Shown here piece by piece: positions 8,394 to 16,691 of a stretch of DNA of 64,000 bases; position 1 is the stretch's first letter, and each line of letters opens with the position of its first letter. This stretch comes from Lentilactobacillus sunkii DSM 19904 (GTDB taxonomy: Bacteria; Bacillota; Bacilli; Lactobacillales; Lactobacillaceae). The position numbers were made by a program, and so were the translations under genes. The notes under the pieces are model-generated. The model saw only the letters and a list, made by a program, of their open reading frames with translations. It searched no databases and was not told the DNA's origin. The stretch lies in assembly GCF_001435575.1 (NCBI RefSeq), contig NZ_AZEA01000002.1:1-64000 (forward strand), read 5' to 3'.

Positions 8394-8711
8394 TTATTTT
8401 TCATTAAATCGTTTCTTCAATTTCTTTTCACTGAACGCCATCAAACTATCAGGATCAACCTCATACTTATCACAAAGAATTAAGACCTGATCCATTACGT
8501 CTGCCAATTCTTCATGGAGATTGTACTCACGCTCACCCTTAGTTTCATGTTCCCCAGGGTGGTCACGACCAATTTCAATTGCGCGGATTGCCCGAGACAG
8601 TTCACCGACTTCTTCAGTTAAAAAGTTCAGCCGAATAAACGACGAGTATTTGTACCAATCGCGTTTTTTGTAAAAATCGACCAGCCATTCTTGATGTTGC
8701 TTTAAATTCAT
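8394..8711 (-). CDS. MazG-like nucleotide pyrophosphohydrolase
   Basis: 105 residues of the all-alpha NTP pyrophosphatase superfamily. The metal-binding acidic pairs are visible in TEEVGEL (about residue 30) and HEELADVMDQ (about residue 65). Such small MazG-like proteins are thought to hydrolyse non-canonical or excess NTPs; the substrate cannot be inferred. A GTG at 8720 sits inside GGAGTGG with no spacing, so ATG at 8711 (8 nt from GGAG) is preferred. Confidence 0.8.
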   Translation of the reverse strand: MNLKQHQEWLVDFYKKRDWYKYSSFIRLNFLTEEVGELSRAIRAIEIGRDHPGEHETKGEREYNLHEELADVMDQVLILCDKYEVDPDSLMAFSEKKLKKRFNEK

Positions 8712-8795
8712 TTTGTCCACTCCAATATTAAAAGCTCGTTATGTATTAAACATAAAAAAGTATACCCACTCATTTTGGCAGAATTCAAGTGAAAA

Positions 8796-8990
8796 TCAGT
8801 GCTTCCGTTTCCAGCCAATCCAAAAAATTGCAGAACAGATAATACTTGGGATTAAGAATCCCGCGACAAATACATCACCAAAGCGGCCGGAACCTAATAC
8901 AGCCCATACCACGAGACTAACAAGATACACAAGTTCAAGAGTTCCCCACGCTGCTACATATGGATGTTGTGTAAACAACTTGTCCAACAT
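8796..8990 (-). CDS. Small two-span membrane protein
   Basis: 64 residues. Two hydrophobic stretches (about 22-34 and 39-58) are separated by SGRFGDV, and the tail is basic (WKRKH). GGAGGTGATTGA before ATG is an excellent ribosome binding site, which supports a real gene. No family is recognised; it stands alone between divergent genes. Confidence 0.65.
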   Translation of the reverse strand: MLDKLFTQHPYVAAWGTLELVYLVSLVVWAVLGSGRFGDVFVAGFLIPSIICSAIFWIGWKRKH

Positions 8991-9073
8991 TCAATCACCT
9001 CCACATTTAATTACTTTTATTGAACCACAAAAATTTGAAGAAATTGTGAACGCTTGTAACTGCCAAGCTCTGG

Positions 9074-9079
9074 TATAAT
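9074..9079 (+). promoter_or_regulatory. Extended -10 promoter of the lipoprotein gene
   Basis: TGGTATAATG is an extended -10 box 24 nt before the start codon. No good -35 hexamer is present at 17 nt. Confidence 0.5.
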
Positions 9080-9102
9080 GAAGGCGACAGGGGGTCCACA
9101 TC

Positions 9103-10290
9103 ATGAAGAAAATGATACCTATGATTGGTGTTGGTCTGGCCGGCGTTCTTTTACTCGCAGGCTGCGGCCACAAACAATCCAATGCGGAAGATGCATCGAC
9201 TGCACCCGCTAATTCTACAAAATTAAATAATCTACTCTCACCCGCCAAGGTGAAGGTCCCGGAGGATTCGCAAAATTCCAACGGGGATCAGGTATATTCT
9301 CAGTTTTATAAAAAAGGCGGCCAGTGGTACTGGAAGCTGACATCTCAGCAGGACGGCACCATTGACAACAGTCAGATTAAATCAATGAAATCAACTGATC
9401 AAAATGATGTTTACAATTTCTCAATGGTTAGCAATAAGAATAAATCTTACAATATGAAATTCAACTGGATTAATGGCGGACATCAGGCATATACGGTCAA
9501 TGCCGCCTACCACAACGTCAACAGCGACTTTATCCTTGCTGACGCCAAGGTTGCAGGCCAGTGGCAGACCGGCGCTCCTCAAGCTGTTCAAGGTACTTGG
9601 GCAACCGACTTTACCGAGAATTCCGGAAACGACGCGCAGAAGCTGCCATTTACCAAGCAATTCCTGAATATCACGAGCAGTGCAACCAGTAGTTTTGTGA
9701 ATGAATACGACAGCAATCATCGTTTGTACAACTCAGAAACCGCCAATAAGACGTCAAACGTTTCATACAAACAAAACGGCGACAGTTATATCGTCAAATC
9801 TTATAACAGTGATGAAACACCGGTTGTTTACAGCATCTCGCTTATCAGTAATAACCAAATTAAAGTTGACGGTTTAACATCGTCTGATCTGACAATGTCG
9901 AAATCCGCAACGAGTCCAACGACCTCCTCATCACAGTCGTCTGCAACCTCGCAATCGGGTTCAGCGGTTAATGGATCGACAGCGGCTGCGACGAGCAGTC
10001 ACTTAACCGATCAGCAGGTTGTCAACTGGATCTGGCCGTATGTCAAAGCAAAGTATCCTAATATGAACGTTGCCTCGACAGACTTCACTTATATGCCACA
10101 GATGCGAAATGGTCAGATGTATGTCAACGTTCTTGAAAATCACAGTGCTGCTGTCTTTAAGAACAGCGGTGTTGATACGGGCACTAATCCGCAGGTTGCC
10201 AGCTTCCGAGTAACATCTGACGGTGCGTTGGAACAAATGGATGCCACTACAGGTGATTGGAGCGTTGTTTCCAGCGGGTACAATGGCTAA
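9103..10290 (+). CDS. Secreted lipoprotein, function unknown
   Basis: 395 residues. A lipoprotein signal peptide ends in the lipobox LLAGC (Cys21 region), so the mature protein should be tethered to the outer face of the membrane. Residues about 30-265 form one domain rich in Asn/Tyr/Ser, a Ser/Thr/Ala linker follows (about 268-300), and a C-terminal domain begins at LTDQQVVNWIWPYVKAKYP. This architecture recalls cell-envelope lipoproteins of lactobacilli, but no enzymatic motif is visible. Monocistronic, with its own promoter and terminator. Confidence 0.8.
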   Translation: MKKMIPMIGVGLAGVLLLAGCGHKQSNAEDASTAPANSTKLNNLLSPAKVKVPEDSQNSNGDQVYSQFYKKGGQWYWKLTSQQDGTIDNSQIKSMKSTDQNDVYNFSMVSNKNKSYNMKFNWINGGHQAYTVNAAYHNVNSDFILADAKVAGQWQTGAPQAVQGTWATDFTENSGNDAQKLPFTKQFLNITSSATSSFVNEYDSNHRLYNSETANKTSNVSYKQNGDSYIVKSYNSDETPVVYSISLISNNQIKVDGLTSSDLTMSKSATSPTTSSSQSSATSQSGSAVNGSTAAATSSHLTDQQVVNWIWPYVKAKYPNMNVASTDFTYMPQMRNGQMYVNVLENHSAAVFKNSGVDTGTNPQVASFRVTSDGALEQMDATTGDWSVVSSGYNG

Positions 10291-10337
10291 CTATTTGCTT
10301 CTGCAAAGCAATGACCATTCCAAATAAATACAAATTC

Positions 10338-10397
10338 AAAATGCATTGGATTGATTTAAGGATTCATTTATCCGTAAATCGACTCAATGCATTTTTA
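10338..10397 (+). terminator. Terminator after the lipoprotein gene
   Basis: Inverted repeat around AAAATGCATTG...GATTTA / TAAATC...CAATGCATTTTTAT. The T-rich end favours plus-strand termination; it may also serve the convergent gene at 10409. Confidence 0.7.
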
Positions 10398-10408
10398 TAT
10401 CAAATTAT

Positions 10409-10669
10409 TTAGTTTTCTTCTGCCGGTACCTGCCAGCCATTATCCAACATCTGATGGTACTTTCGGCCGATCGGGACCCATATTTTTGATCGTAAAATCA
10501 ACTTCATTGATTCCCAAAACAGCGGATCTTGTTTTTCCTTTGTCGATATATTCATATGCATATATCGTCCATCTTCAGTATGAACCAGGATAAATGGGTA
10601 AAATACTCGAGCAAGTTGCGCAGGCACAATATTATTAATCATTTTAGTATCATCAATTAAAGTGGGCAT
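10409..10669 (-). CDS. Hypothetical protein (86 aa)
   Basis: Soluble, no signal or membrane segment. It contains HTEDGRYMHMNISTKEKQ and a Trp-rich C-terminal half. GAAAGGAAG lies 9 nt before ATG, so it is likely expressed. No family is recognised. It converges with the lipoprotein gene. Confidence 0.6.
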   Translation of the reverse strand: MPTLIDDTKMINNIVPAQLARVFYPFILVHTEDGRYMHMNISTKEKQDPLFWESMKLILRSKIWVPIGRKYHQMLDNGWQVPAEEN

Positions 10670-10785
10670 GATTCAAAACTTCCTTTCAACATTTGAATAC
10701 AAGAAGCATACCCACTTCAACTTAAAGCCAACTTAAAAGCCACTTGATTGTTAGCAAGAATGTTGAATTTTTCAATCACTGACTG

Positions 10786-11166
10786 TTAATGCACACCCAT
10801 TTTTCCTTTGTAATCCTTATCAATCTTCTCATAATGTTCAGCTTTATACTTCAACTTGTTGTAAGACTTTTGCATCTTAAAGAGCCGTTCTCCAACCATT
10901 TCCAACTGATCGTTCAGCAAATCTTTTCGTGCTTGAACCGTATGGCTACCCTGCCTAAATAATGAAATATAATCAATCAAATACTCCACACTGACGCCGG
11001 CATCCCGCATGGACATGGCAAATGATACCCAGTTCAAGTCCTCTTCATCGTAGTCCCGATAATCAGCAGAATCCCGGGAAACTGCAGGAATGGCACCGAC
11101 TCTTTCCCAATAGCGAAGGGTATCTGACGCAATCTGATACTTCTTGGAAACTTCATTAATTTTCAT
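10786..11166 (-). CDS. MerR family transcriptional regulator
   Basis: 126 residues: an N-terminal winged helix-turn-helix (KINEVSKKYQIASDTLRYWE, then YRDYDEEDLNWV) and a coiled-coil dimerisation helix from about residue 75. No cysteine pair is present in the effector region, which argues against metal sensing. GAGGTGACACG precedes ATG. No divergent partner gene lies next to it, so autoregulation through the 19-bp-spacer promoter upstream is the most direct reading. Confidence 0.85.
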   Translation of the reverse strand: MKINEVSKKYQIASDTLRYWERVGAIPAVSRDSADYRDYDEEDLNWVSFAMSMRDAGVSVEYLIDYISLFRQGSHTVQARKDLLNDQLEMVGERLFKMQKSYNKLKYKAEHYEKIDKDYKGKMGVH

Positions 11167-11191
11167 CGTGTCACCTCATTTATTGCTACTT

Positions 11192-11222
11192 ATCATAAAC
11201 CTTCGAGTCGACTTTAAGGCAA
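11192..11222 (-). promoter_or_regulatory. MerR-type promoter (19-bp spacer) of merR 10786
   Basis: TTGCCT and TATGAT on the minus strand are 19 nt apart, the over-long spacing that MerR-family activators correct by untwisting DNA. The spacer holds a CCTT-AAA-GTCGAC-TCG-AAGG dyad. Confidence 0.65.
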
Positions 11223-11278
11223 GTGATTTAGATCAAAAAATAAAGAACCAACCGTTCAAGTCAGTTCCTTATTTATTT

Positions 11279-11845
11279 TTATTCAGCAATTGGTCTGAGT
11301 TTCTTGATCACTTTGGCAGGAACGCCACCAACCATTGAATTATCAGGTACATCATTGGTAACAACCGCTCCGCCGGCAATCACAACATTACTTCCAATTG
11401 TAACCCCGGGCATAATTGAAGCCTTACCGCCAATCCAGACATCATTACCAATGGTAACTGGAAATCCCTGAGCCATGTATTTGCGTCGCTGCAAGGCGTC
11501 CACTGGATGATTGACCGTGTAGATATCCACGTTGGGACCGATCATGACGTTATGTCCCATAGTAACAGGCGCAATATCCAAAATGGTCAGATTATAGTTG
11601 CTCAAAAAATCTTCGCCAACTGAAATATTCTTGCCGTTATCGCAATTGAACGTGGACTGAACAGATACCCGTTCACCGGTTTTCCCAAAGATTTGTTTAA
11701 TCTTGGCCGTCTGCTTTTCTGGTTCCGTCGCGGGAATTTCATTGAATTCCTGACATAGCTTGGCAGCATTGGCTTTTCGAGCAGCCACCTCATCATCTAA
11801 GAAATAGTATGGCTTGCCTGCATCTAATTTTTCTAATTCTGTCAA
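11279..11845 (-). CDS. Sugar O-acetyltransferase (maltose/galactoside acetyltransferase family)
   Basis: 188 residues. An N-terminal Mac domain ([18 protein letters not shown]) is followed by hexapeptide repeats forming a left-handed beta helix. The catalytic His is in YTVNHPVD; the [16 protein letters not shown] block and VVGGVPAKV tail are typical. It transfers acetyl from acetyl-CoA to a sugar hydroxyl; the physiological substrate of these enzymes is rarely known. The start is TTG behind AAAGGGGAAC. It is 22 nt behind the SDR gene and very likely co-transcribed with it. Confidence 0.88.
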   Translation of the reverse strand: MTELEKLDAGKPYYFLDDEVAARKANAAKLCQEFNEIPATEPEKQTAKIKQIFGKTGERVSVQSTFNCDNGKNISVGEDFLSNYNLTILDIAPVTMGHNVMIGPNVDIYTVNHPVDALQRRKYMAQGFPVTIGNDVWIGGKASIMPGVTIGSNVVIAGGAVVTNDVPDNSMVGGVPAKVIKKLRPIAE

Positions 11846-11867
11846 TCAAAGTTCCCCTTTCAAAAAA

Positions 11868-12707
11868 TCATTGTTGATCTGCGGATGAAGACAGATCATG
11901 AAGCTTTTCAAAATTCTCGAGATCCTGCTTGTACTTTGCAATCGCTGTATCACTGGAGAATTTCCCGAGTGGCAGCCGTAATGGTAATTCATCAGCATGA
12001 TTGGTGACCTGATCATAAATAATTTGAGCAGCTTTGTCGGGATCTCCTGCTTCATGATGAGCTCCTTTGGCATTGCTTTCAATCATTTCACCAAACTGCT
12101 TATAATCATCAATCTTAGGCATAACTTTCTTTGAAGATCGGCCAGCCCAATCTGTTCTGAAACCGCTAGGCTCAATTAACATTACCTTAATGCCCAAGTC
12201 CTTGACTTCTTTTGCCAAAGATTCGCTAATTCCTTCGACTGCATATTTTGTTCCATGGTAGAACGCCAGAGTTGGAAATGAATACAACCCGCCAATTGAA
12301 GAAAAGTTGACAATCACGCCTGAATGGTGTTTCCGCATAGTTGGCAGGACGGCTCTTGTCATATCGACCAATCCCCAGACATTAACGTCAAACATATATT
12401 TTGCATCATCCAGATCGCTTTCCTCAAAAGTGGCAAAGTATCCTAATCCTGCATTATTGACCAATACATCAATTGTACCAAATTTTGACGTAGCAGCTTC
12501 GACAGCCTGCTTAATTTCTTGCTGATTGGTCACATCCAATGTTTGTTTAAGAATTTGACCGTGATCATACTTGTCAAGATAGCCCAGCTGATCAGTGTGA
12601 CGGGCTGTTGCGACCACATTAGTATTTCCCTGCTGAACCAAATAGGTGGCCAAAGAACGACCAAATCCGGTAGAAGTCCCAGTTATGAACCATGTTTTAT
12701 TTGCCAT
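11868..12707 (-). CDS. SDR family NAD(P)-dependent oxidoreductase
   Basis: 279 residues, classical short-chain dehydrogenase. Nucleotide-binding TGTSTGFG at 10-17, NNAG near 87, the catalytic Ser region (VNFSSIGG) and YHGTK with Tyr and Lys. Members reduce carbonyls or oxidise alcohols; substrate unknown. First gene of an operon with the acetyltransferase, divergent from a MerR gene and driven by a MerR-type promoter, so it is probably induced by a small reactive or toxic compound (inference). Confidence 0.88.
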   Translation of the reverse strand: MANKTWFITGTSTGFGRSLATYLVQQGNTNVVATARHTDQLGYLDKYDHGQILKQTLDVTNQQEIKQAVEAATSKFGTIDVLVNNAGLGYFATFEESDLDDAKYMFDVNVWGLVDMTRAVLPTMRKHHSGVIVNFSSIGGLYSFPTLAFYHGTKYAVEGISESLAKEVKDLGIKVMLIEPSGFRTDWAGRSSKKVMPKIDDYKQFGEMIESNAKGAHHEAGDPDKAAQIIYDQVTNHADELPLRLPLGKFSSDTAIAKYKQDLENFEKLHDLSSSADQQ

Positions 12708-12743
12708 TATATATCTACTCCTTTTTGATTAACGGATAATTTT

Positions 12744-12774
12744 ATGGTACAACTTAAACCAAGGTTCAAGTCAA
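12744..12774 (-). promoter_or_regulatory. MerR-controlled promoter of the SDR operon
   Basis: TTGACT and TACCAT lie 19 nt apart on the minus strand. The spacer holds ACTTAAACC-AA-GGTTCAAGT (12752-12771), a dyad with one mismatched pair. This is the textbook geometry for a MerR activator, and the divergent gene at 12799 encodes one. Confidence 0.8.
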
Positions 12775-12798
12775 CACAAAAGAGAAATGAGGTAAAAT

Positions 12799-13284
12799 AT
12801 GTATTCAATTGGTGATGTAGCAGAAAAAATGGGAATCAGCACTTCGGCAATCCGCTTTTATGATAGAAAAGGACTTCTCCCATTTGTCGAAAGAGACAAT
12901 GCTGGTCGCAGAAAATTTAAGCAAAACGACTTAAATTTTCTTGAAGTGATTAATTGCCTGAAAAAAAGTGGTGTGCCTATCAAAGATATCGCCCACTTTA
13001 TTGACCTCTGTATGCAGGGTGACGGCACTCTTCGAGAACGCTATGACTACCTTGATCACGAAGAAGCTGCGCTTGAACAACGAATAAAAAAGATGAAAGA
13101 TCAGCTCGACTTTCTCCGATTCAAAAAGTGGTATTATAAAACTTCTGTTGAAGCCGGGACGGAAAAGATCCATTTCACACCTGGAACTAACGTGGTAAAT
13201 CCAGGCACCAAGCACCAATATCAAACAGCTTTGAAGAATGCAAATGATCTTTATAGTTTGACTAATCTCAATTCTAAAAAATAA
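12799..13284 (+). CDS. MerR family transcriptional regulator (divergent from SDR operon)
   Basis: 161 residues: HTH YSIGDVAEKMGISTSAIRFYD at the N-terminus, DRKGLLPFVERDNAGRR wing, and a long coiled coil at about 85-115. The effector part has no Cys cluster, so an organic signal fits better than a metal; aldehyde-responsive AdhR-like regulators have similar context. ATGAGG lies 6 nt before ATG. It most likely activates the divergent SDR/acetyltransferase operon through the site at 12752-12771. Confidence 0.88.
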   Translation: MYSIGDVAEKMGISTSAIRFYDRKGLLPFVERDNAGRRKFKQNDLNFLEVINCLKKSGVPIKDIAHFIDLCMQGDGTLRERYDYLDHEEAALEQRIKKMKDQLDFLRFKKWYYKTSVEAGTEKIHFTPGTNVVNPGTKHQYQTALKNANDLYSLTNLNSKK

Positions 13285-13331
13285 CAAATAAACGCTGTCC
13301 GAGTATGAAAAACTTGGATGGCGTTTATTTG
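13285..13331 (+). terminator. Terminator after merR
   Basis: CAAATAAACGC...GCGTTTATTTG stem (11 bp) with a second inner stem TCC-AGT/ACT-GGA directly after the stop codon; GTTGATATTGTTTTT follows. Confidence 0.75.
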
Positions 13332-13360
13332 TTGATATTGTTTTTAGTTTTATTCTGACT

Positions 13361-13448
13361 ACCTAGCCGAATTGTGCTCCACCAAGCAAGGGCTTGCATC
13401 TAAAAGGCCCCAAGTAAAAATCAAACTCGATTTTCACTTGGGGCCCTC
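13361..13448 (-). repeat. Partial palindromic repeat, copy D' (tandem to D)
   Basis: Repeats the distal arm and apical hairpin of copy D (same 13361-13386 and 13458-13483 sequence) but lacks the gene-proximal arm. Its apical stem is GGCCCCAAGT/ACTTGGGGCC (13406-13415 with 13436-13445), whereas D has a different stem around the same 19-nt loop segment. The loss of one arm means it cannot form the full fold. Confidence 0.65.
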
Positions 13449-13457
13449 TCCACTTCT

Positions 13458-13581
13458 ACCTAGCCGAATTGTGCTCCACCAAGCAGAGACTTGCATCTAA
13501 CAGGGGCCGACCAAAAATCAAACTCGATTTTCGGTCGGCCCCTGTTAGATTTCAGTCTCTAAACGCTTGGTTCCGCACACT
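13458..13581 (-). repeat. Stop-adjacent palindromic repeat, copy D (oppF)
   Basis: Starts at the oppF TAG (AGTGTGCGGAACC) and ends TGGAGCACAATTCGGC on the minus strand. An 18-bp perfect apical stem (13495-13512 with 13533-13550) and lower stems AGAGAC/GTCTCT and CCAAGC/GCTTGG are separated by internal loops. Same architecture as copies A, B, C and E. Confidence 0.7.
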
Positions 13582-14544
13582 CTATTTTTTTAACCGTGAA
13601 TCTTCCTGTGCGCGCTTTTTATACATAGGTATTTCATCTTCGCTGGCCCGTACCCAGTGATGCGGTACGATTTCCACTAATGAACGTTCCTTGCCGTCAA
13701 ATTCTTGGCTGGCATCATATGGAATTTGCACACGTGCCCGCTCGTACTCTGGATCCGGCACTGGGACCGCCGACAGTAGACTTGCCGTATAATCGTGCAG
13801 TGGATGAGCATAAATCTCATCCGAACTGGCAATTTCCAGCATTCTGCCGTAATGCATAACCCCAATCCGATCACTGATGTACTTAACCATTGAAAGGTCA
13901 TGAGCGATGAACAGATAGGTCAAATTTCGTTCACGCTGCAGCTTCTTCAACAGGTTAACTACTTGGGCCTGAATCGAAACATCCAACGCTGAGATTGGCT
14001 CATCAGCGATAATAAACTCTGGTTGAACCGCCAATGCTCTGGCAATCCCAATCCGTTGACGTTGACCACCTGAAAATTCATGTGGGTAACGACTGGAATG
14101 GTCTTTATTCAAACCAACAGTTTCCAGCAAATCTTCAACCTGCTTGGAACGATCAGCATCGTCCTTTGCCAAATGGTTAATGTCAATTCCTTCAGCAACG
14201 ATATCTTTAACTTTCATTCGTGGGTTCAATGAGGCATAAGGATCTTGGAAGATCATCTGCATATCACGTCTGAAAGTCTGCTTTTGCTTCTTGGAATCAA
14301 GTTTTGAAACATCTTGCCCATTGAAGATAATCTTACCGGACGTTGGTTCGTACAAATGAATGATTGCCCGTCCAGTCGTGGTTTTACCAGAACCGGATTC
14401 ACCAACCAATCCAAATGTTTCACCACGATAAACATCAAAGGTAATGTCGTCAACCGCACGAACCTCGTTGGCTTTACCAATGTTGAAGTATTGTTTCAGG
14501 TGTTCAACTTGTAATATTTTATTTTCATCTGAATAATCGATCAC
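13582..14544 (-). CDS. oppF: Oligopeptide ABC transporter ATP-binding protein OppF
   Basis: 320 residues. Walker A GESGSGKTT near 51, signature SGGQRQRIGIARALA, Walker B FIIADEP, and the C-terminal extension typical of Opp/Dpp ATPases (YAHPLHDYTASLLSAVP). With OppD it forms the ATPase pair that powers peptide uptake. The start is GTG, overlapping the oppD TGA (GTGA), with AGGAGG 7 nt upstream; expression is therefore coupled to oppD. Last gene of oppA-B-C-D-F. Confidence 0.93.
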   Translation of the reverse strand: MIDYSDENKILQVEHLKQYFNIGKANEVRAVDDITFDVYRGETFGLVGESGSGKTTTGRAIIHLYEPTSGKIIFNGQDVSKLDSKKQKQTFRRDMQMIFQDPYASLNPRMKVKDIVAEGIDINHLAKDDADRSKQVEDLLETVGLNKDHSSRYPHEFSGGQRQRIGIARALAVQPEFIIADEPISALDVSIQAQVVNLLKKLQRERNLTYLFIAHDLSMVKYISDRIGVMHYGRMLEIASSDEIYAHPLHDYTASLLSAVPVPDPEYERARVQIPYDASQEFDGKERSLVEIVPHHWVRASEDEIPMYKKRAQEDSRLKK

Positions 14545-15638
14545 AGTTGTTCCTCCTGTTCTTCAACATGATTACCCTTGCTCTTGTTCAGTTCCTCATG
14601 AACAAGTTCAGCATAGTGTTTTTGACGTTCAATGATTGGTGCTGGTGGGGTCACTTTAGGCGCTCTTGGATCTAATAACCAAGTTGCCGCATAGTGTGTA
14701 TCAGACACCTTGAAGAATGGCGGCTGCTTTTCAGTATCAATTTTAAGTGCATATTTATTACGGGCAGCAAATGCATCCCCAACTGGTGGATCCAACAAGT
14801 CGGGTGGTGTTCCTGGAATTGAAGGCAATTCAGTACCACTTGTATCCATCGTCGGCATTGAGTTCAACAGTCCCCAAGTATATGGGTGCTTTGGATTATA
14901 GAAGATTTCATCAACTGTTCCATATTCCACGATCTTACCGGCATACATAACGGCAACCCGATCAGCCATTCCGGCAACAACTCCCAAATCATGGGTGATG
15001 AAAATGATCGAGGTGTTGGTCTTAGCCTGTAATTCCTTCATCAAGTCCAAAATCTGAGCTTGAATGGTCACATCCAAAGCCGTTGTTGGCTCATCGGCAA
15101 TCAGAATTTCCGGGTAGTTGACCAAAGCAATCGCAATCACGATTCGTTGTCTCATACCACCTGAAAATTGGTGAGGATAGTTGTTGATCCGCTGTTCGGC
15201 GTTTTCAATTCCAACTAATTTCATCATTTCCAATGCCTGGGCATAGGCTTTTTCACGTTTCATACCCTTATGAATAATGAGGGGTTCGGCAATTTGCTTA
15301 CCGATCTTCATGGTCGGATCCAGTGAAGTCATTGGGTCCTGGAAGATTTCGGCAATATCTCGGCCACGAATCTGATCCATTTGCTTTCTTGACTTCTTTA
15401 ATAAATCCTGACCTTTGAACATAATTGTTCCACTGTCGATCACAGCGTTGGGTGAATTTAACCCCATAATACTTCTTGTGGTAACAGTTTTTCCTGAACC
15501 GGATTCCCCAACAATCGCAAGGGTTTCACCTTTTCTCAGGTCAAAGCTGACATCTCGAATCGCTTTAACAGTACCGGCATAAGTATTGAAGTTGATTTTG
15601 AGATTTCTTACCTCAAGAACATCTTTATCGTTTTCCAT
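14541..15638 (-). CDS. oppD: Oligopeptide ABC transporter ATP-binding protein OppD
   Basis: 365 residues from ATG 15638. Walker A GESGSGKTV, signature SGGMRQRIVIAIAL, Walker B ILIADEP and the C-terminal oligopeptide-transporter extension with NPKHPYTWGLL. An earlier in-frame start at 15710 would overlap oppC by over 60 nt and has no ribosome binding site; the ATG at 15638 is 10 nt after the oppC stop and follows TAGGTG. Partner of OppF. Confidence 0.93.
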   Translation of the reverse strand: MENDKDVLEVRNLKINFNTYAGTVKAIRDVSFDLRKGETLAIVGESGSGKTVTTRSIMGLNSPNAVIDSGTIMFKGQDLLKKSRKQMDQIRGRDIAEIFQDPMTSLDPTMKIGKQIAEPLIIHKGMKREKAYAQALEMMKLVGIENAEQRINNYPHQFSGGMRQRIVIAIALVNYPEILIADEPTTALDVTIQAQILDLMKELQAKTNTSIIFITHDLGVVAGMADRVAVMYAGKIVEYGTVDEIFYNPKHPYTWGLLNSMPTMDTSGTELPSIPGTPPDLLDPPVGDAFAARNKYALKIDTEKQPPFFKVSDTHYAATWLLDPRAPKVTPPAPIIERQKHYAELVHEELNKSKGNHVEEQEEQL

Positions 15639-15648
15639 CTCAAAACAC

Positions 15649-16677
15649 CTACTCTCTACTCTTTGGATCAAGGGCATCACGAAGCCCGTCACCCAAGATA
15701 TTAAATGCAATCATTAATACTGAAAGAACGATTGCTGGATACCACATCTGATATGGCAAGAACTGGAAGTTCTTCTGCCCATCGTTGATCAAAGTACCAA
15801 GTGATGCTTGTGGTGCACTGATACCTATACCAATGTACGACAGGAAGGCTTCAAAGAAGATCGCCGTTGGGATGGTGAACATCAAGTTAATGATGATGAC
15901 ACTACTCAAGTTCGGCAATAAATGCTTGAAGGCAATCTTCCAAGAACTTTCACCCAGCGTTCGAGCCGCCAGGATAAATTCCTGATTCTTTAGTTCCAGA
16001 GTTTGCGCCCGGACCAGCCGGGCCATGTTAATCCAACTGGTAATCGCAATTGAAAGGATAATTGCGGTCATACCTGGTTTCAATACCAGGATTAACAGAA
16101 CCATAACAACCAAGTTAGGAATTGACAGCATGATTTCAATGATTCGTTGCATCAAAGTATCAACTCTGCCGCCGATCCAACCTGAAGTGATTCCGTAAAC
16201 AACACCGAATGCCAAATCGAAGAAACTGGCAATCAAGGCAATTTCAAGTGAAATTCGAGTACCATATAAAATTCTTGAGAACAGGTCTCGACCAAGGTAA
16301 TCGGTCCCTAAGATATAGAAATGGTTCCCAGCATGAGCTTGCGCATATGCGTTGATCCGTTCACCGGATTGCTCGATAGTTCCATTAAATCCGTTAATAT
16401 CAATGCCCGGAATCTTGGGTGGTAAGTTCGCCAAGTTCGGGTTGGTTGCATTTGGATTATGTGTTTCAAAAATAAATGAGAAAAACGCTAGGATGAACAG
16501 AATAATCAACAGGACTAAAGCGATCATAGCTGCTTTATTTTTTCTCAATCGACGCCACGAGTCTTGTAAGAAAGTTAAAGATGGCGTTGCGATTTTTTCG
16601 TCGTCCAGCTTGGCACGATCAGCACCGGCAATTGGTGTGAAATCGTCAGCTGAAGTTTGTTTTGCATTGTCTGCCAT
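15649..16677 (-). CDS. oppC: Oligopeptide ABC transporter permease OppC
   Basis: 342 residues. The long cytosolic N-terminus (about 45 residues) and six membrane spans, with a periplasmic-type loop between spans 1 and 2, are typical of OppC. The EAA loop that docks the ATPase is AARTLGESSWKIAFKHLLPN. GGAGGGAGAATAATA precedes ATG. It pairs with OppB to form the pore. Confidence 0.92.
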   Translation of the reverse strand: MADNAKQTSADDFTPIAGADRAKLDDEKIATPSLTFLQDSWRRLRKNKAAMIALVLLIILFILAFFSFIFETHNPNATNPNLANLPPKIPGIDINGFNGTIEQSGERINAYAQAHAGNHFYILGTDYLGRDLFSRILYGTRISLEIALIASFFDLAFGVVYGITSGWIGGRVDTLMQRIIEIMLSIPNLVVMVLLILVLKPGMTAIILSIAITSWINMARLVRAQTLELKNQEFILAARTLGESSWKIAFKHLLPNLSSVIIINLMFTIPTAIFFEAFLSYIGIGISAPQASLGTLINDGQKNFQFLPYQMWYPAIVLSVLMIAFNILGDGLRDALDPKSRE

Positions 16678-16691
16678 TATTATTCTCCCTC

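Noticed and set aside
13361-13581. Two spaced repeats resembling a short CRISPR array
   Set aside because: Only two copies, unequal length, long palindromic stems, no spacer regularity and no cas genes.
13469-13660. Plus-strand ORF over repeat D
   Set aside because: It translates the palindromic repeat and the antisense end of oppF; no ribosome binding site.
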